From the NCBI GenBank assembly GCA_020636105.1, contig JACJYL010000001.1:1860001-1924000 (forward strand): DNA of 64,000 nt. Direction: 5' to 3'. The notes beneath the pieces are model-generated. The model was not told the origin of the DNA, did no database searches, and saw only the letters and a program-made list of their open reading frames with translations. Shown here in pieces: positions 43,171 through 53,400 of the stretch; the stretch's first letter is position 1; each line of letters opens with the position of its first letter. A program made the position numbers and the translations under genes. This stretch comes from Lewinellaceae bacterium (GTDB taxonomy: Bacteria; Bacteroidota; Bacteroidia; Chitinophagales; Saprospiraceae).

Positions 43171-44061
43171 ATGAAAAACACAATAATCTGCTTTTTCAGG
43201 ATGCCATCCCTGGTGTCAGTGTCGCTTGCCCTGATTTTTTTCGCCTGTCAAAATGGTGGTACATTGTCCAATTCTGATGGGCAAACAGTACCTTCCGATG
43301 GCAGTACCTTAACATTTAATTCCTACGAGCAAATCGACCAGTTCGATCTGGCTACCCTAAAAAAGTCAGGCTCCCGCGAAAGCGAAGGCGGCGACTGCAC
43401 CAGCCGGGTGACCACCTACGAAGGGAAGGGGCTGAAAATTGTGATCGACTCCTCTGATTGTGGCGATAATGGAAAGTATTTTACTTATTACCTGCTGGAT
43501 GATAAGGAAGGTATTCGCATGGTACAGGTCAAAAACATAGAGCCTGTTTATGACGAAGATGATGGGCAACATCAACTTTTTTATTCCCTGTCGGAAATGA
43601 TCATCGACTTCCGGGGAGCTGATCCTGCCGTAAAAATGAGGGCAGATAAGGTTCCCCTGCAAACAGCTGAGTCCACGGTAACCCTGGACGAAAACTACAA
43701 TTCCCCTCCCTGGGTCATCCTCAATGAAAAAGGCGATCATTTTGTATTGGACAAAAAAGTAGACTTTAAAGGCGATTGGTATGAGTTATCCAAAAAAGCC
43801 ATAAAAGACCGGTTATCGGAAATGACCATATTACCAAAGCAAATTCCCATTCAGATAAACGGGCAACTTGGCATGGGCATCCGTGGCGAATTCCGTTCTA
43901 TGTGTGAGGAGGCTATCAATGAAGTGGTTTCCCTGAAAGAATATGAAATGCGTCAGCAGATTGACCAATTCAAAAGGATGACCAAACCGTTTGTGGTGGT
44001 TCCTTCACCCGGCGATGAGGGCACGCTGGATTTCTGGAACAAAAGGTACGACTCTTTGTAA
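43171..44061 (+). CDS. Lipoprotein, unknown function
   Basis: 296 aa with a lipoprotein signal (lipobox IFFACQ). The mature protein has a beta-rich first part (GGDCTSRVTTYEGKGLKIVI, GKYFTYYLLDDKEGIRMVQ) and a helical C-terminus (CEEAINEVVSLKEYEMRQQI). No family recognised. Monocistronic, convergent with the FAH-family gene; no terminator hairpin is obvious between them. Confidence 0.75.
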   Translation: MKNTIICFFRMPSLVSVSLALIFFACQNGGTLSNSDGQTVPSDGSTLTFNSYEQIDQFDLATLKKSGSRESEGGDCTSRVTTYEGKGLKIVIDSSDCGDNGKYFTYYLLDDKEGIRMVQVKNIEPVYDEDDGQHQLFYSLSEMIIDFRGADPAVKMRADKVPLQTAESTVTLDENYNSPPWVILNEKGDHFVLDKKVDFKGDWYELSKKAIKDRLSEMTILPKQIPIQINGQLGMGIRGEFRSMCEEAINEVVSLKEYEMRQQIDQFKRMTKPFVVVPSPGDEGTLDFWNKRYDSL

Positions 44062-44182
44062 TATCAAAGGTTCATTATAAACGCTCAACAAATACGAGGA
44101 TGAATAACCTAAACCATTTGGATTAAAATCTCTGATAATCAACTGATAAAAAATCAACCGAAACACCCTTGAGGGCGGCCTT

Positions 44183-44803
44183 TCACCTGATCGCACAACT
44201 TAACAGCTGCTGGCGTCCGTTTTTGGTTTCGATAAAACCATCCAGCTGGTCTCCGATTTTCACAGGCCCCACACCGGCGGGAGTACCTGTGAAAATGAGA
44301 TCTCCCATCTGGAGTTTGAAGTATTTTGAAATAAAAACGATGATGTCTTCAAAAGGAAAAAGCAGGTCGGTAGTCTTGCCACTTTGCACCATTTCATTGT
44401 TTTTCAGGAGTTCGAAGGCAATGGCTGAAGGATCTACCAGCTCTTTTGAAATAAAGCGGCCCAAGGCAGCCGAGCCGTCAAAAGCTTTTGCCAATTCCCA
44501 GGGTTGTCCTTTGTCTTTGAGCTCCGATTGCAGATCCCTGGCGGTAAAGTCTATGCCAAGTGTGATTTCATTGTAATAATCGGCAGCGAATTCTTTTTGT
44601 ACGTGGCGGCCGTTTTTTTCGATTTTCAGCACCACTTCACATTCATAGTGAAGGTCTTTTGTAAAATCGGGATAGTACAGAGGTTTATTATTGATCAAAA
44701 GTGCTGAAGGAGGTTTCATGAAAATGACAGGCCTGTCCGGAACCGGATTGTTCAGTTCCCTGGCATGGGCAGCATAATTTCTACCGATACAGATTATTTT
44801 CAT
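44183..44803 (-). CDS. Fumarylacetoacetate hydrolase-family protein
   Basis: 206 aa, compact FAH fold like acylpyruvases. CIGRNYAAHARELNN, FMKPPSAL, metal ligands in HYECEVVLKI (two Glu), GIDFTARDLQ and LIFTGTPAGVGPVKIGD. Hydrolyses C-C bonds in small dicarbonyls; substrate unknown. 22 bp after trpS on the same strand. Confidence 0.9.
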   Translation of the reverse strand: MKIICIGRNYAAHARELNNPVPDRPVIFMKPPSALLINNKPLYYPDFTKDLHYECEVVLKIEKNGRHVQKEFAADYYNEITLGIDFTARDLQSELKDKGQPWELAKAFDGSAALGRFISKELVDPSAIAFELLKNNEMVQSGKTTDLLFPFEDIIVFISKYFKLQMGDLIFTGTPAGVGPVKIGDQLDGFIETKNGRQQLLSCAIR

Positions 44804-44825
44804 CTACAATACACTTAATTCCTGA

Positions 44826-45839
44826 TTAAAACCTCACATTCATCAAACCGGATAGTTCTTTTACCTCACGAACGGTTTCCTGGGCACGTTTCCTGATTTC
44901 GAATGAACTGGCTTTAATCTGGTTCTTGACGTCTTTTTTATTGGCGGCAATCTCAGATTTTTGGTCACGGAAAGCATTGCTCAGGGCCACCAGACCATCG
45001 GCCACCGCTTCTTTCAGGTCGGCGTATTTCAGGGCACCGGCATTGTAGTCCTGCATCAGGGATTCGTGTTCCGCTTGTTTGCCTGAAGCTTTGAGCAGGC
45101 TGAAAAGGTTCTCCACACCCGGGCTCATGGTTCCTTCAGTAACTTCACCGGTATCCGTTACGGCAGACTTTATTTGTTTGCGGATAACGGATTCTTCTGA
45201 AAATACATTAATGTAATGTTTTTCCCCGGCGCTCTTACTCATTTTCCGGGTAGGATCAGCAGTGGACATCACTTTCGGCACTTCGGTGTACAAGGTTTCC
45301 GGAAGCACAAAATATTCTTTTCCCACCTGGTTGTTGAAACGTTGAGCAATATTCCTGGACAATTCGAGATGCTGTTCCTGGTCTTTACCCACCGGCACAT
45401 AATCGGCGCGGTAGATCAAAATATCTGCGGCCTGCAACACGGGATAATCCAGCAAACCTGCAGAAATAAACCCTTCCCCGCCAGTTTCTTTACTTTGTGC
45501 ACTTTTATCTTTAAACTGAGTCATACGCTGCAACATACCATAAGAGGTGAAGCAGTTGAAGATCCAGCAAAGTTCAGTATGTTCAGGAACCAGGGATTGA
45601 ATAAAAAGATTTTCCGCCTTCACGCCGGTGGCCATGAGGTTGAAGATAAGTTCCCAGGTATTCTGCCGGAGTTTTGACGGTACAAAAGGCATGGTCATCG
45701 CGTGATAATCCACCACTCCATATACGCAATCATAATCTGCCTGCAAATCCACCCAGTTTTTTATGGCACCGAAATAGTTTCCAAAGTGCATATCGCCTGT
45801 GGGTTGAATGGCCGATAGCACTACTTTTTTATTACTCAT
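44826..45839 (-). CDS. trpS: Tryptophan--tRNA ligase
   Basis: 337 aa from the ATG at 45839. HIGH-type motif PTGDMHFGNY (13-22), KMSKS (199-203), GKDQEQHLELSR (151-162) and LQAADILIYRADYVPVG. A TTG at 45854 would extend it by five residues, but the ATG gives the standard start (family begins just before the IQPTG motif). Followed by the FAH gene; preceded by ridA 44 bp upstream. Confidence 0.97.
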   Translation of the reverse strand: MSNKKVVLSAIQPTGDMHFGNYFGAIKNWVDLQADYDCVYGVVDYHAMTMPFVPSKLRQNTWELIFNLMATGVKAENLFIQSLVPEHTELCWIFNCFTSYGMLQRMTQFKDKSAQSKETGGEGFISAGLLDYPVLQAADILIYRADYVPVGKDQEQHLELSRNIAQRFNNQVGKEYFVLPETLYTEVPKVMSTADPTRKMSKSAGEKHYINVFSEESVIRKQIKSAVTDTGEVTEGTMSPGVENLFSLLKASGKQAEHESLMQDYNAGALKYADLKEAVADGLVALSNAFRDQKSEIAANKKDVKNQIKASSFEIRKRAQETVREVKELSGLMNVRF

Positions 45840-45883
45840 AACGAATTTTTTCAACGCTTACATAAGCTGAAGAGTTTCCTTAC

Positions 45884-46267
45884 CTATGCAAAAGCGGCGA
45901 TCAAGGAAATTTCAATATTCACATCTTTTGGCAAACGAACCACTTGAACCATTTCCCTGGCCGGAGCGGTTTTATCATCAAAATATTTCCCGTAAACACC
46001 ATTTATCTTTTCATAGTTCCCCATATCTGAAACAAAAATGGTCACCTTTAACACTTCCTTGAAGGTCAATCCTGCTTCCGTCAATATGGCCTTGAGGTTT
46101 TCCATAACCTGACGGGTTTCAGATTCGATATCATCCAGCACGAGTTTGCCCGTTGCCGGATCGATAGCAATCTGACCAGAGACATAAAGCGTATAATTAT
46201 GTACAACTGCCTGGTTGTAGGGCCCTACAGGAGCCGGAGCATTTTTAGTATTGATGATCTTCTTCAT
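45884..46267 (-). CDS. ridA: RidA-family 2-iminobutanoate/2-iminopropanoate deaminase
   Basis: 127 aa. NAPAPVGPYNQAV, LYVSGQIAIDPATGKL and the catalytic Arg in APAREMVQVVRLPKDV. Removes reactive enamine/imine intermediates from PLP enzymes. Likely cotranscribed with trpS and FAH. Confidence 0.95.
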   Translation of the reverse strand: MKKIINTKNAPAPVGPYNQAVVHNYTLYVSGQIAIDPATGKLVLDDIESETRQVMENLKAILTEAGLTFKEVLKVTIFVSDMGNYEKINGVYGKYFDDKTAPAREMVQVVRLPKDVNIEISLIAAFA

Positions 46268-46322
46268 TTGAAAAGAATTTTATGGTTGATTAGAAGCCTT
46301 AATTTTAGATTAATAAAAATAC

Positions 46323-46355
46323 AAAAAGCCCCGCATCGTACTTCGGATGGGAGCT
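46323..46355 (-). terminator. Terminator after rpmF
   Basis: Minus-strand hairpin AGCTCCCATC / GATGCGGGGCT (one bulge) followed by U5, between rpmF and ridA. Confidence 0.75.
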
Positions 46356-46413
46356 CATTGATTTTTTGTTAAATCAAGTGCAGAGCGTTTGGCTCAAGGC
46401 ACTAATTTAAAAC

Positions 46414-46611
46414 TTAATCCACGTCCTCTTCTACCTTGATCAACATCTTACCACGGTAGTAAGTGTTACCTTCGGTGTCCTCATAAGTACGGTGCATCTG
46501 GTGCTTTTCTCCCGTTTGCTTACAAGTAGAAATTTGAGGCTCTGTAGCTTTGTAATGCGTTCTGCGTTTACGCTTACGTTGTTTCGATATTTTACTCTTT
46601 GGATGTGCCAT
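46414..46611 (-). CDS. rpmF: 50S ribosomal protein L32
   Basis: 65 aa: MAHPKSKISKQRKRKRRTHY start typical of bL32. The usual zinc Cys pairs are reduced to one Cys (ISTCKQTGEKH), i.e. a C-minus form. Directly downstream of the YceD gene, the classic pairing. Confidence 0.96.
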   Translation of the reverse strand: MAHPKSKISKQRKRKRRTHYKATEPQISTCKQTGEKHQMHRTYEDTEGNTYYRGKMLIKVEEDVD

Positions 46612-46664
46612 TGCTTAAATTTAAAGTTAAAAGCTTGAGGATCAACCCCTTCTTTTATTTTTAT

Positions 46665-47189
46665 TTATTTAAATGCGTTTTTTAAATCGTCCCAGATGGA
46701 ACCGTCTTCATCTTCGTCCTCCTCTTCATTTTCACGTAACTCAAGATACGCAAGCATCTTTTTATCACACGGAGGTTCAGACAAACTTTCACAGTCAAAA
46801 ACATTGATGAGCGGCATTGCCAGGCAAATATACTCATAAATGTATTTAGCCACATTGAGGGAAGAAATTTCAGGAGAAACAAAGATTACATCAGCATCCT
46901 CGTCAATATCTTCGCCAAATTTCACCAAAAGCCGGTTATCTCCTTCAACAGGAAGATCAACCTGAGCCAGACATCGGTCACAGGCGGCTTTTGCAGTTCC
47001 ATAAAAATCAAAATGCAGATCAAACATTTCAGGCCTCTTATCAAAGATAAAATTCACCTCAAAGGAGCCGTCCTGGATGGGAGAATGCTCAAATTGATCG
47101 AAAAATGATTTGTCAATATGAAACCGATACTCATGTATGCCGTTCCCCAGTCCTTTGACCGGGATTGAAAATTGGATCAGAGCATCCAT
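46665..47189 (-). CDS. yceD: YceD/DUF177 family protein
   Basis: 174 aa from the ATG at 47189. Core KAACDRCLAQVDLPVEG (family CxxC), and a very acidic C-terminal tail (about 157-168). YceD is involved in 23S rRNA maturation in bacteria and chloroplasts and nearly always precedes rpmF, as here. The longer frame is rejected because it runs through the promoter-like region (TAAATTTG on the minus strand at 47264-47271). Confidence 0.9.
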   Translation of the reverse strand: MDALIQFSIPVKGLGNGIHEYRFHIDKSFFDQFEHSPIQDGSFEVNFIFDKRPEMFDLHFDFYGTAKAACDRCLAQVDLPVEGDNRLLVKFGEDIDEDADVIFVSPEISSLNVAKYIYEYICLAMPLINVFDCESLSEPPCDKKMLAYLELRENEEEDEDEDGSIWDDLKNAFK

Positions 47190-47429
47190 TATTATTTCCG
47201 TTTTAGTCTCTTTACCTCCTGTTTTCACAAGCGGAAAAGATTTCGTTTTTTCAAAAGCGGACGCAAATTTAAAATTTTTCTGCGGCAAAAGCTAATATTT
47301 TTTTATAAAAGTGAAAATTCTGATAAAATATCTGGCAAAAGTTTTTTTATGTATCCCAAACCACTACCACCCGACAAAAAAGTCACTCAAAATTAACACC
47401 ACGGGACTTACACGAACTCTCAAAATTAC

Positions 47430-47437
47430 TAACTTTG
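47430..47437 (+). promoter_or_regulatory. -7 box of the giant adhesin gene
   Basis: TAACTTTG, 49 bp upstream of the ATG at 47487. Confidence 0.5.
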
Positions 47438-47486
47438 TTTACCCAAATCATTTCCGAATACTCAAATACCATTTATATCACAACAT

Positions 47487-50400
47487 ATGAATCTGCAAAA
47501 AATTTTCCTGTTCATTCCGGTTTTTGTTTTTTTGGCCGTTTCGCGCCCCGTTTTTGGCCAGTGTCCGACGATTGAGGCGATAATGGTGAATGGATGCGCA
47601 GCATTTGAATCTGATGGTGAATTTATGATTATAAATACCCAGGGAACAGGCATAAATGTGGATGACCTAACCGTTGATTTTTATTCCAATACAACAGATG
47701 TAAATGGAGATATTGGAACTACGGAATTTTGTCAGTTTATGACCCCGCCGCTCAACGCCGCCCTTGCCGGTTGTCCAAATGTAATTTCCGTGGGCCCTGG
47801 GGACTTCATCCCTCCCAATTCAATTGTTGTGATCATGACCAGTACCGGTGGAAATGCAAGTGAATACGACTGGACTCCTTTGTGCGGTTCCGGAGAAACC
47901 GTTTACCTGCTGCAGAATAATTGTGACCGTACCGCTGGTGCATTTAAAGACAGCAACGCTCCGGGAGAAACCAGAACAACGACCATTACCATTCCAGGAT
48001 GCACAAATTCCTTAATCTATGAACCCGACGTGAATTCTGGCGCTGACGGTGACTACATCCTCCCTTGCACCCCAGGCCCTCTTTGCCCGGATGGTGTTGA
48101 ATATGGCAACAACGGTTGTGTGGTGCCGCCTGTCACCGTTCCGTGTACGCCAAACGTCATCACCGATCTGCCCAATACCACACAATGTGATGCCTATGTA
48201 TTACCAGCCATAACCGGGTCCAACCTGAGCGGCAATGAAGCCTATTATACGGGGCCGGGGGGCACCGGCACACAATACAATGCCGGAGCGACCATCAGTA
48301 GTTCCATTACGCTGTTTATGTATGACGCCACGTCCACTTGTAGTGATGAAGAGTCTTTTTCGATCACCATCAACAGTTCTCCTGTCGCCATTACCCCGAC
48401 TTTATCCGTCAATATTTGTGTGACCATCATCCCTCCGGCCATTGTTTCGGAAAACATTAGCGCCGTGGAAAATGAGATCACCGGAGGAAACGGGGCTTTG
48501 AATGTGAATTGGTACACACAACCAAATGGAACAATTCCCATCAACTTTGCGAATGCCTTAGATGTACTGGATCTGCTTCCAAGTCCCGCCACCATTTACG
48601 CCACGGTGGATGACGGCACTTGTGAATCGGCACCTGTACCGGTTATCGCAAATCTTAGCACGCCCCCTGGGGCCACATCCGTCAGCACCACCGAATGCGA
48701 CGAAGGCGGCGGGGTTGCCACCTTCGACCTGACGGCTTTGGAAAACAACATTGACGGCAATGGGAATACGGTAAACTTTTACACCAATATGGCCGCCACC
48801 AATCTTATTGCTAACCCGGGAAATTACTCCACCACGGCGACTACGGTTTATGCGGTGGTCACCAATAGTGGAGGGTGCACCTCCAACCCGGTGGCCGTAA
48901 ATCTTAACGTTTCGCCCCCGCTCACGGCGGATATTTCGGTATCCCCTGCTACAGGATGTGGCTCGACTGATGTGACCGTTACTTTTGCCATTTCCGGCCC
49001 TTCCACCTATGATATTACAGTAAGTTATGGTAATGCCATGAGTGGATATACCAACCAGACCGTCAATGTCGGAAACGGGGGATCCTTTACCACTACCATC
49101 ACCGAAACCTCAACATTCGTTATTGTAGCCGCAGCTTTCCCTGCCGGTGGATGTCCTTTTACTTTTCCGACCAGCCCCGATGAGGTAATGATTGATGCAG
49201 GGCCGGACATTGCCGCCATAAGTGATGTAAATTCCTGCGGAGGTTATACGCTCCCGGCCATTCCCTATAATTCCAATCCAACAGGCAACGGAGCCTACTA
49301 TACCGGGCCCAATGCTACCGGCACCCAATACAATCCCGGGGCAGTCATCAATAATACAATACAGCTTTATGCCTTTGACGGCACACTTCCCGACTGTTTT
49401 GATGAAGTCCCTTTCACCATCACCATCACCCAACCACCGAGCCTGCAGCTTACGGGAACGGCGGAAGTATGTGCAGGAGGAAGTTTTGATCTCAGCAGTG
49501 TGGTAACGGATGCGGCCGGTTCCGGTATTCCCATTTCCTTCCACAGCAATACCCCTCCAAATGCCGGGAATCAACTCCCCTCCTCTACCGTTTCCCCGGC
49601 TGGCAATACAACTTATTATGCTTTCGCAGACGGGGGAACCGGCTGTCAATCCACCCTGGCGATTCCGGTCACCATATTGCCCCTGCCTGGTGCCAACCTT
49701 GCCGCCTTATCGGCATGTGACGAAGGAGGCAATACAGCCACTTTCAACCTGACGAGTTTAAATAATACGGTAAATGGAGGAACCGGTTTTTCAGTAACCT
49801 GGTTTCAGAACATGACCCTTTCCAACCCGATAAACAATCCTTCGGCTTTTTCGGGGCCGGCCACAACGGTTTATGCCAGTGTCAACAACGGTTCATGTAA
49901 TTCACCTGCCGCTGCGGTATCGCTTACCGTTTTACCGGCCCCTGTAGCCAACCCCGCCGGGCCCCTTGAAGCCTGCGACAACGGAAGCGGACAAGCCACT
50001 TTTGATCTGACCCAATTAAACAATACCATAAACGGAGGATCAGGGGCCACTGTAAATTGGTTCTCCGATCCGGGAACAAACAATGCGATCGGCAATCCTG
50101 CCGCCTTCCTCAGCGGAGCGACTACCGTTTATGCCAATATTTTTGACGGGACCTGTACTTCAACGCCCCAACCTGTAACCCTTACCATCCTAAGCGCCCC
50201 TTCCGCATTCGATTACGTCATCGAGGCTTGTGGCGCGCCCAATGCTTTTTTTGACCTGACCACTTTTGCAGTGACCAACGCCGTGAACGGGGGAAGCGGG
50301 GCTACCGTAAACTGGTACACGAATCCAGCCGGTACCAATCCGCTTTTCGATCCCTCGAATTATGTAACCACCTTCACCACTATTGTTTATGCGACGGCCA

Positions 50401-53400
50401 CACTCAATGGGTGTGTTTCCGCCACGGCTCAAGTCACCCTTTCCGTGACCCAGGCCCCCTCCGCTACGGCCGCAAGCCTGGCAGATTGCGATAACGGAAG
50501 CGGACAAGGAACGTTTAACCTTTACTCCCTGAATAATACAGTGAATAATGGTTCCGGTCTCATCGTAAACTATTACTCCGATGCCGCCGCGAACAACCTT
50601 ATCAATAACGCGAACAACTACGTTTCGGGCAATGCTACCGTTTACGCCCAGGTGCAGGACGCCAATTGTCCGTCAGAAATTGTACCCATCACTTTAACCC
50701 TACAACCTGGTCCCACGGCCAATAACCAAAGCCTGTCTTCCTGCAATACGGGAAACGGTCTGGGCATTTTTGACCTGACCAGCATTGAATTTGGGGTGAG
50801 CAGCGGAACCGGAAATGTCAACTGGTACACCAGCTTAAACCCTTTGACTCCGGTATCGAATGACCAGGCCTACCTTTCCGGCAACGGCCAGGTATTCGCT
50901 GTTGTGGATAATGGCACTTGCTCCAACCAGGCAACCATCACACTTACCGTTACCCCAGGGCCGAATGTGTCCATCGTACTGGCTCAACCCGTTGACTGCT
51001 TTGGAGAAAGCAGCGCCGCCCTGGATGTGACCGTAACAAATGGCGTGCCCAGCTTCAACTTCGACTGGAATGTTGGCAGCCTTGACGGCACGGAAGATCC
51101 TTCCAACCTGGCAGCCGGCATTTACAACCTGACGGTAACCGATGGAAATGCCTGTATAGGAACAGCCGGCATCACCATTACGGAACCTAATGAACTCTCG
51201 GTAAGCTGTAATGAACTAGCTCCTGTTTCTGTCCCTGGTGGGAATGACGGCCAGGGCACAGTCAACATCACCGGCGGAACACTCCCCTACCTGATTGAAT
51301 GGACAGGTCCCGTCGCCGGAAACCAGACCAGCAACGCCGAAGGTCAAAGCATCATTAACAACCTGGAAGCTGGAAATTATTCGATCACAATCACCGACGA
51401 TAACGATTGTACCACCACTTGTAATTTCACCATTAACGAACCTGGGTGCGACCTTTCCCTCGACATAATGGGCATAAATCCGCTTTGTGCCGGTGACACT
51501 ACCGGTATAATTGATCTTACCATTATCGGAGGAACATCGCCCTATGACATAAACTGGAGCGTGGATTCCCTCGACGGACTCGAAGACCTCGTCAACCTGC
51601 TGGCCGGAAACTACAGCGTTACCGTTACCGATGGCAACGGATGTACTGCCAATACTTCTGTCGTCATTTCAGCGCCGGCGGCTTTGATGATGAGTTGCAG
51701 TCAACAAAGTCCTGTCTCGGCCCCGGGCGGAAGTGATGGCGTGGCTTCAATCGACTTCTCCGGCGGCACGGCAGGATATACCATAGAATGGACAGGGCCC
51801 GTTTCCGGCAATCAGCCCGAAACCATGGCCGGATCAATCCAAATTAACGGACTGCCTACCGGCGATTATTCCATTACACTCACCGATGCCAATGGGTGTG
51901 CTACAAGCTGCGATTTTAGCATAAGCGAAATAAGCTGTGACCTTTCTCTCGACATCATGGGAATCGATCCGCTTTGCGCCGGTGATACCACTGGCATCGT
52001 CGATCTTACCATCATCGGAGGAACATCCCCCTACGACATCAACTGGAGCGTGGATTCCCTCGACGGACTGGAAGACCTCGTCAACCTGCTGGCCGGAAAC
52101 TACAGCGTTACCGTTACTGACGGAAACGGATGTACCGCTGATACTTCGATTACCATTTCAGCACCGGAGGCTTTGGGGCTCAGTTGCAGCCAACAAAACC
52201 CTGTCACGGCGCCCGGCGGCACCGATGGCGTGGCTTCGATAGAATATTCGGGCGGTACGTCAGGTTACACCCTTGCGTGGAGCGGTCCCGTTTCCGGCAG
52301 TCAAAATGAAGCTATGGCGGGAATCGTGACCCTCAACGGACTTCCGGCGGGTAATTATGCCATTACCCTTACCGATGCCAATGGTTGCTCTGCCACTTGT
52401 GACTTTACCATAATAGAAACCAATTGCGACCTTGCTCTCGACATCATGGGCATAAATCCGCTTTGTGCGGGAGACACCACCGGTGTTGTTGATCTTACCA
52501 TCATCGGAGGAACATCGCCTTATGACATAAACTGGAGTGTCGATTCTCTCGACGGGCTCGAAGACCTCGTCAACCTGCTTGCCGGAAATTACAGCGTCAC
52601 TGTTACTGACGGAAACGGATGTACCGCCGATACTTCGATAGTGATTTCAGCGCCGGAGGTGTTGATGATCAGTTGCAGTGTGCAAACCCCGGTTTCAGCA
52701 ACAGGTGCCAGCGACGGAGTGGCGATGGTGGATTTCTCCGGAGGTACGGAAGGTTATACCCTTGAGTGGAGTGGTCCTGTTTCCGGAAGCCAAAACGAGA
52801 CCATGGCCGGATCGATCCAGATTAGCGGACTTTCTTCCGGGGATTATTCCATTACACTAACCGATGCCAATGGCTGCGCCACGACGTGTAACTTTACCAT
52901 GAATGATCCCGGATGTAACATGGCATTACAGATCATGGGCTTTGATGCCAGCTGTCCGGGAGAAGCAGATGGTCGCATCGAGATGATCGTTTACGACGGA
53001 GCGCAACCACTGACTTTTGATTGGTCCGACAATACTCTTGACGGAATCGGGGAACCGTTTGATATTCCTGCGGGAGATTATATGGTTACGGTTACTGATG
53101 GCAACGGTTGCCAGGCCAGCACGAGCATTACCCTCGAAAATATATTCACTTCACCGACCATCAGTATTTCATCAGGTGGCAGTATTTGCGAGGGTGACTG
53201 TTATGAGTTTAGTGTCTCCATGACCGGCCAGGCACCTTATGTGGTCACCTACAATTTAAATGACGGGGTTAATAGTTCGCCATTTTCATTTACCACCCAC
53301 AATCCGGATACCCTGATTCAGATATGCCCGGCTGATTTTAATTTAACCGGCACCCTAGTCGATTTCACCATTGAAAATATTGCGGACGCCAATTGTTCAA

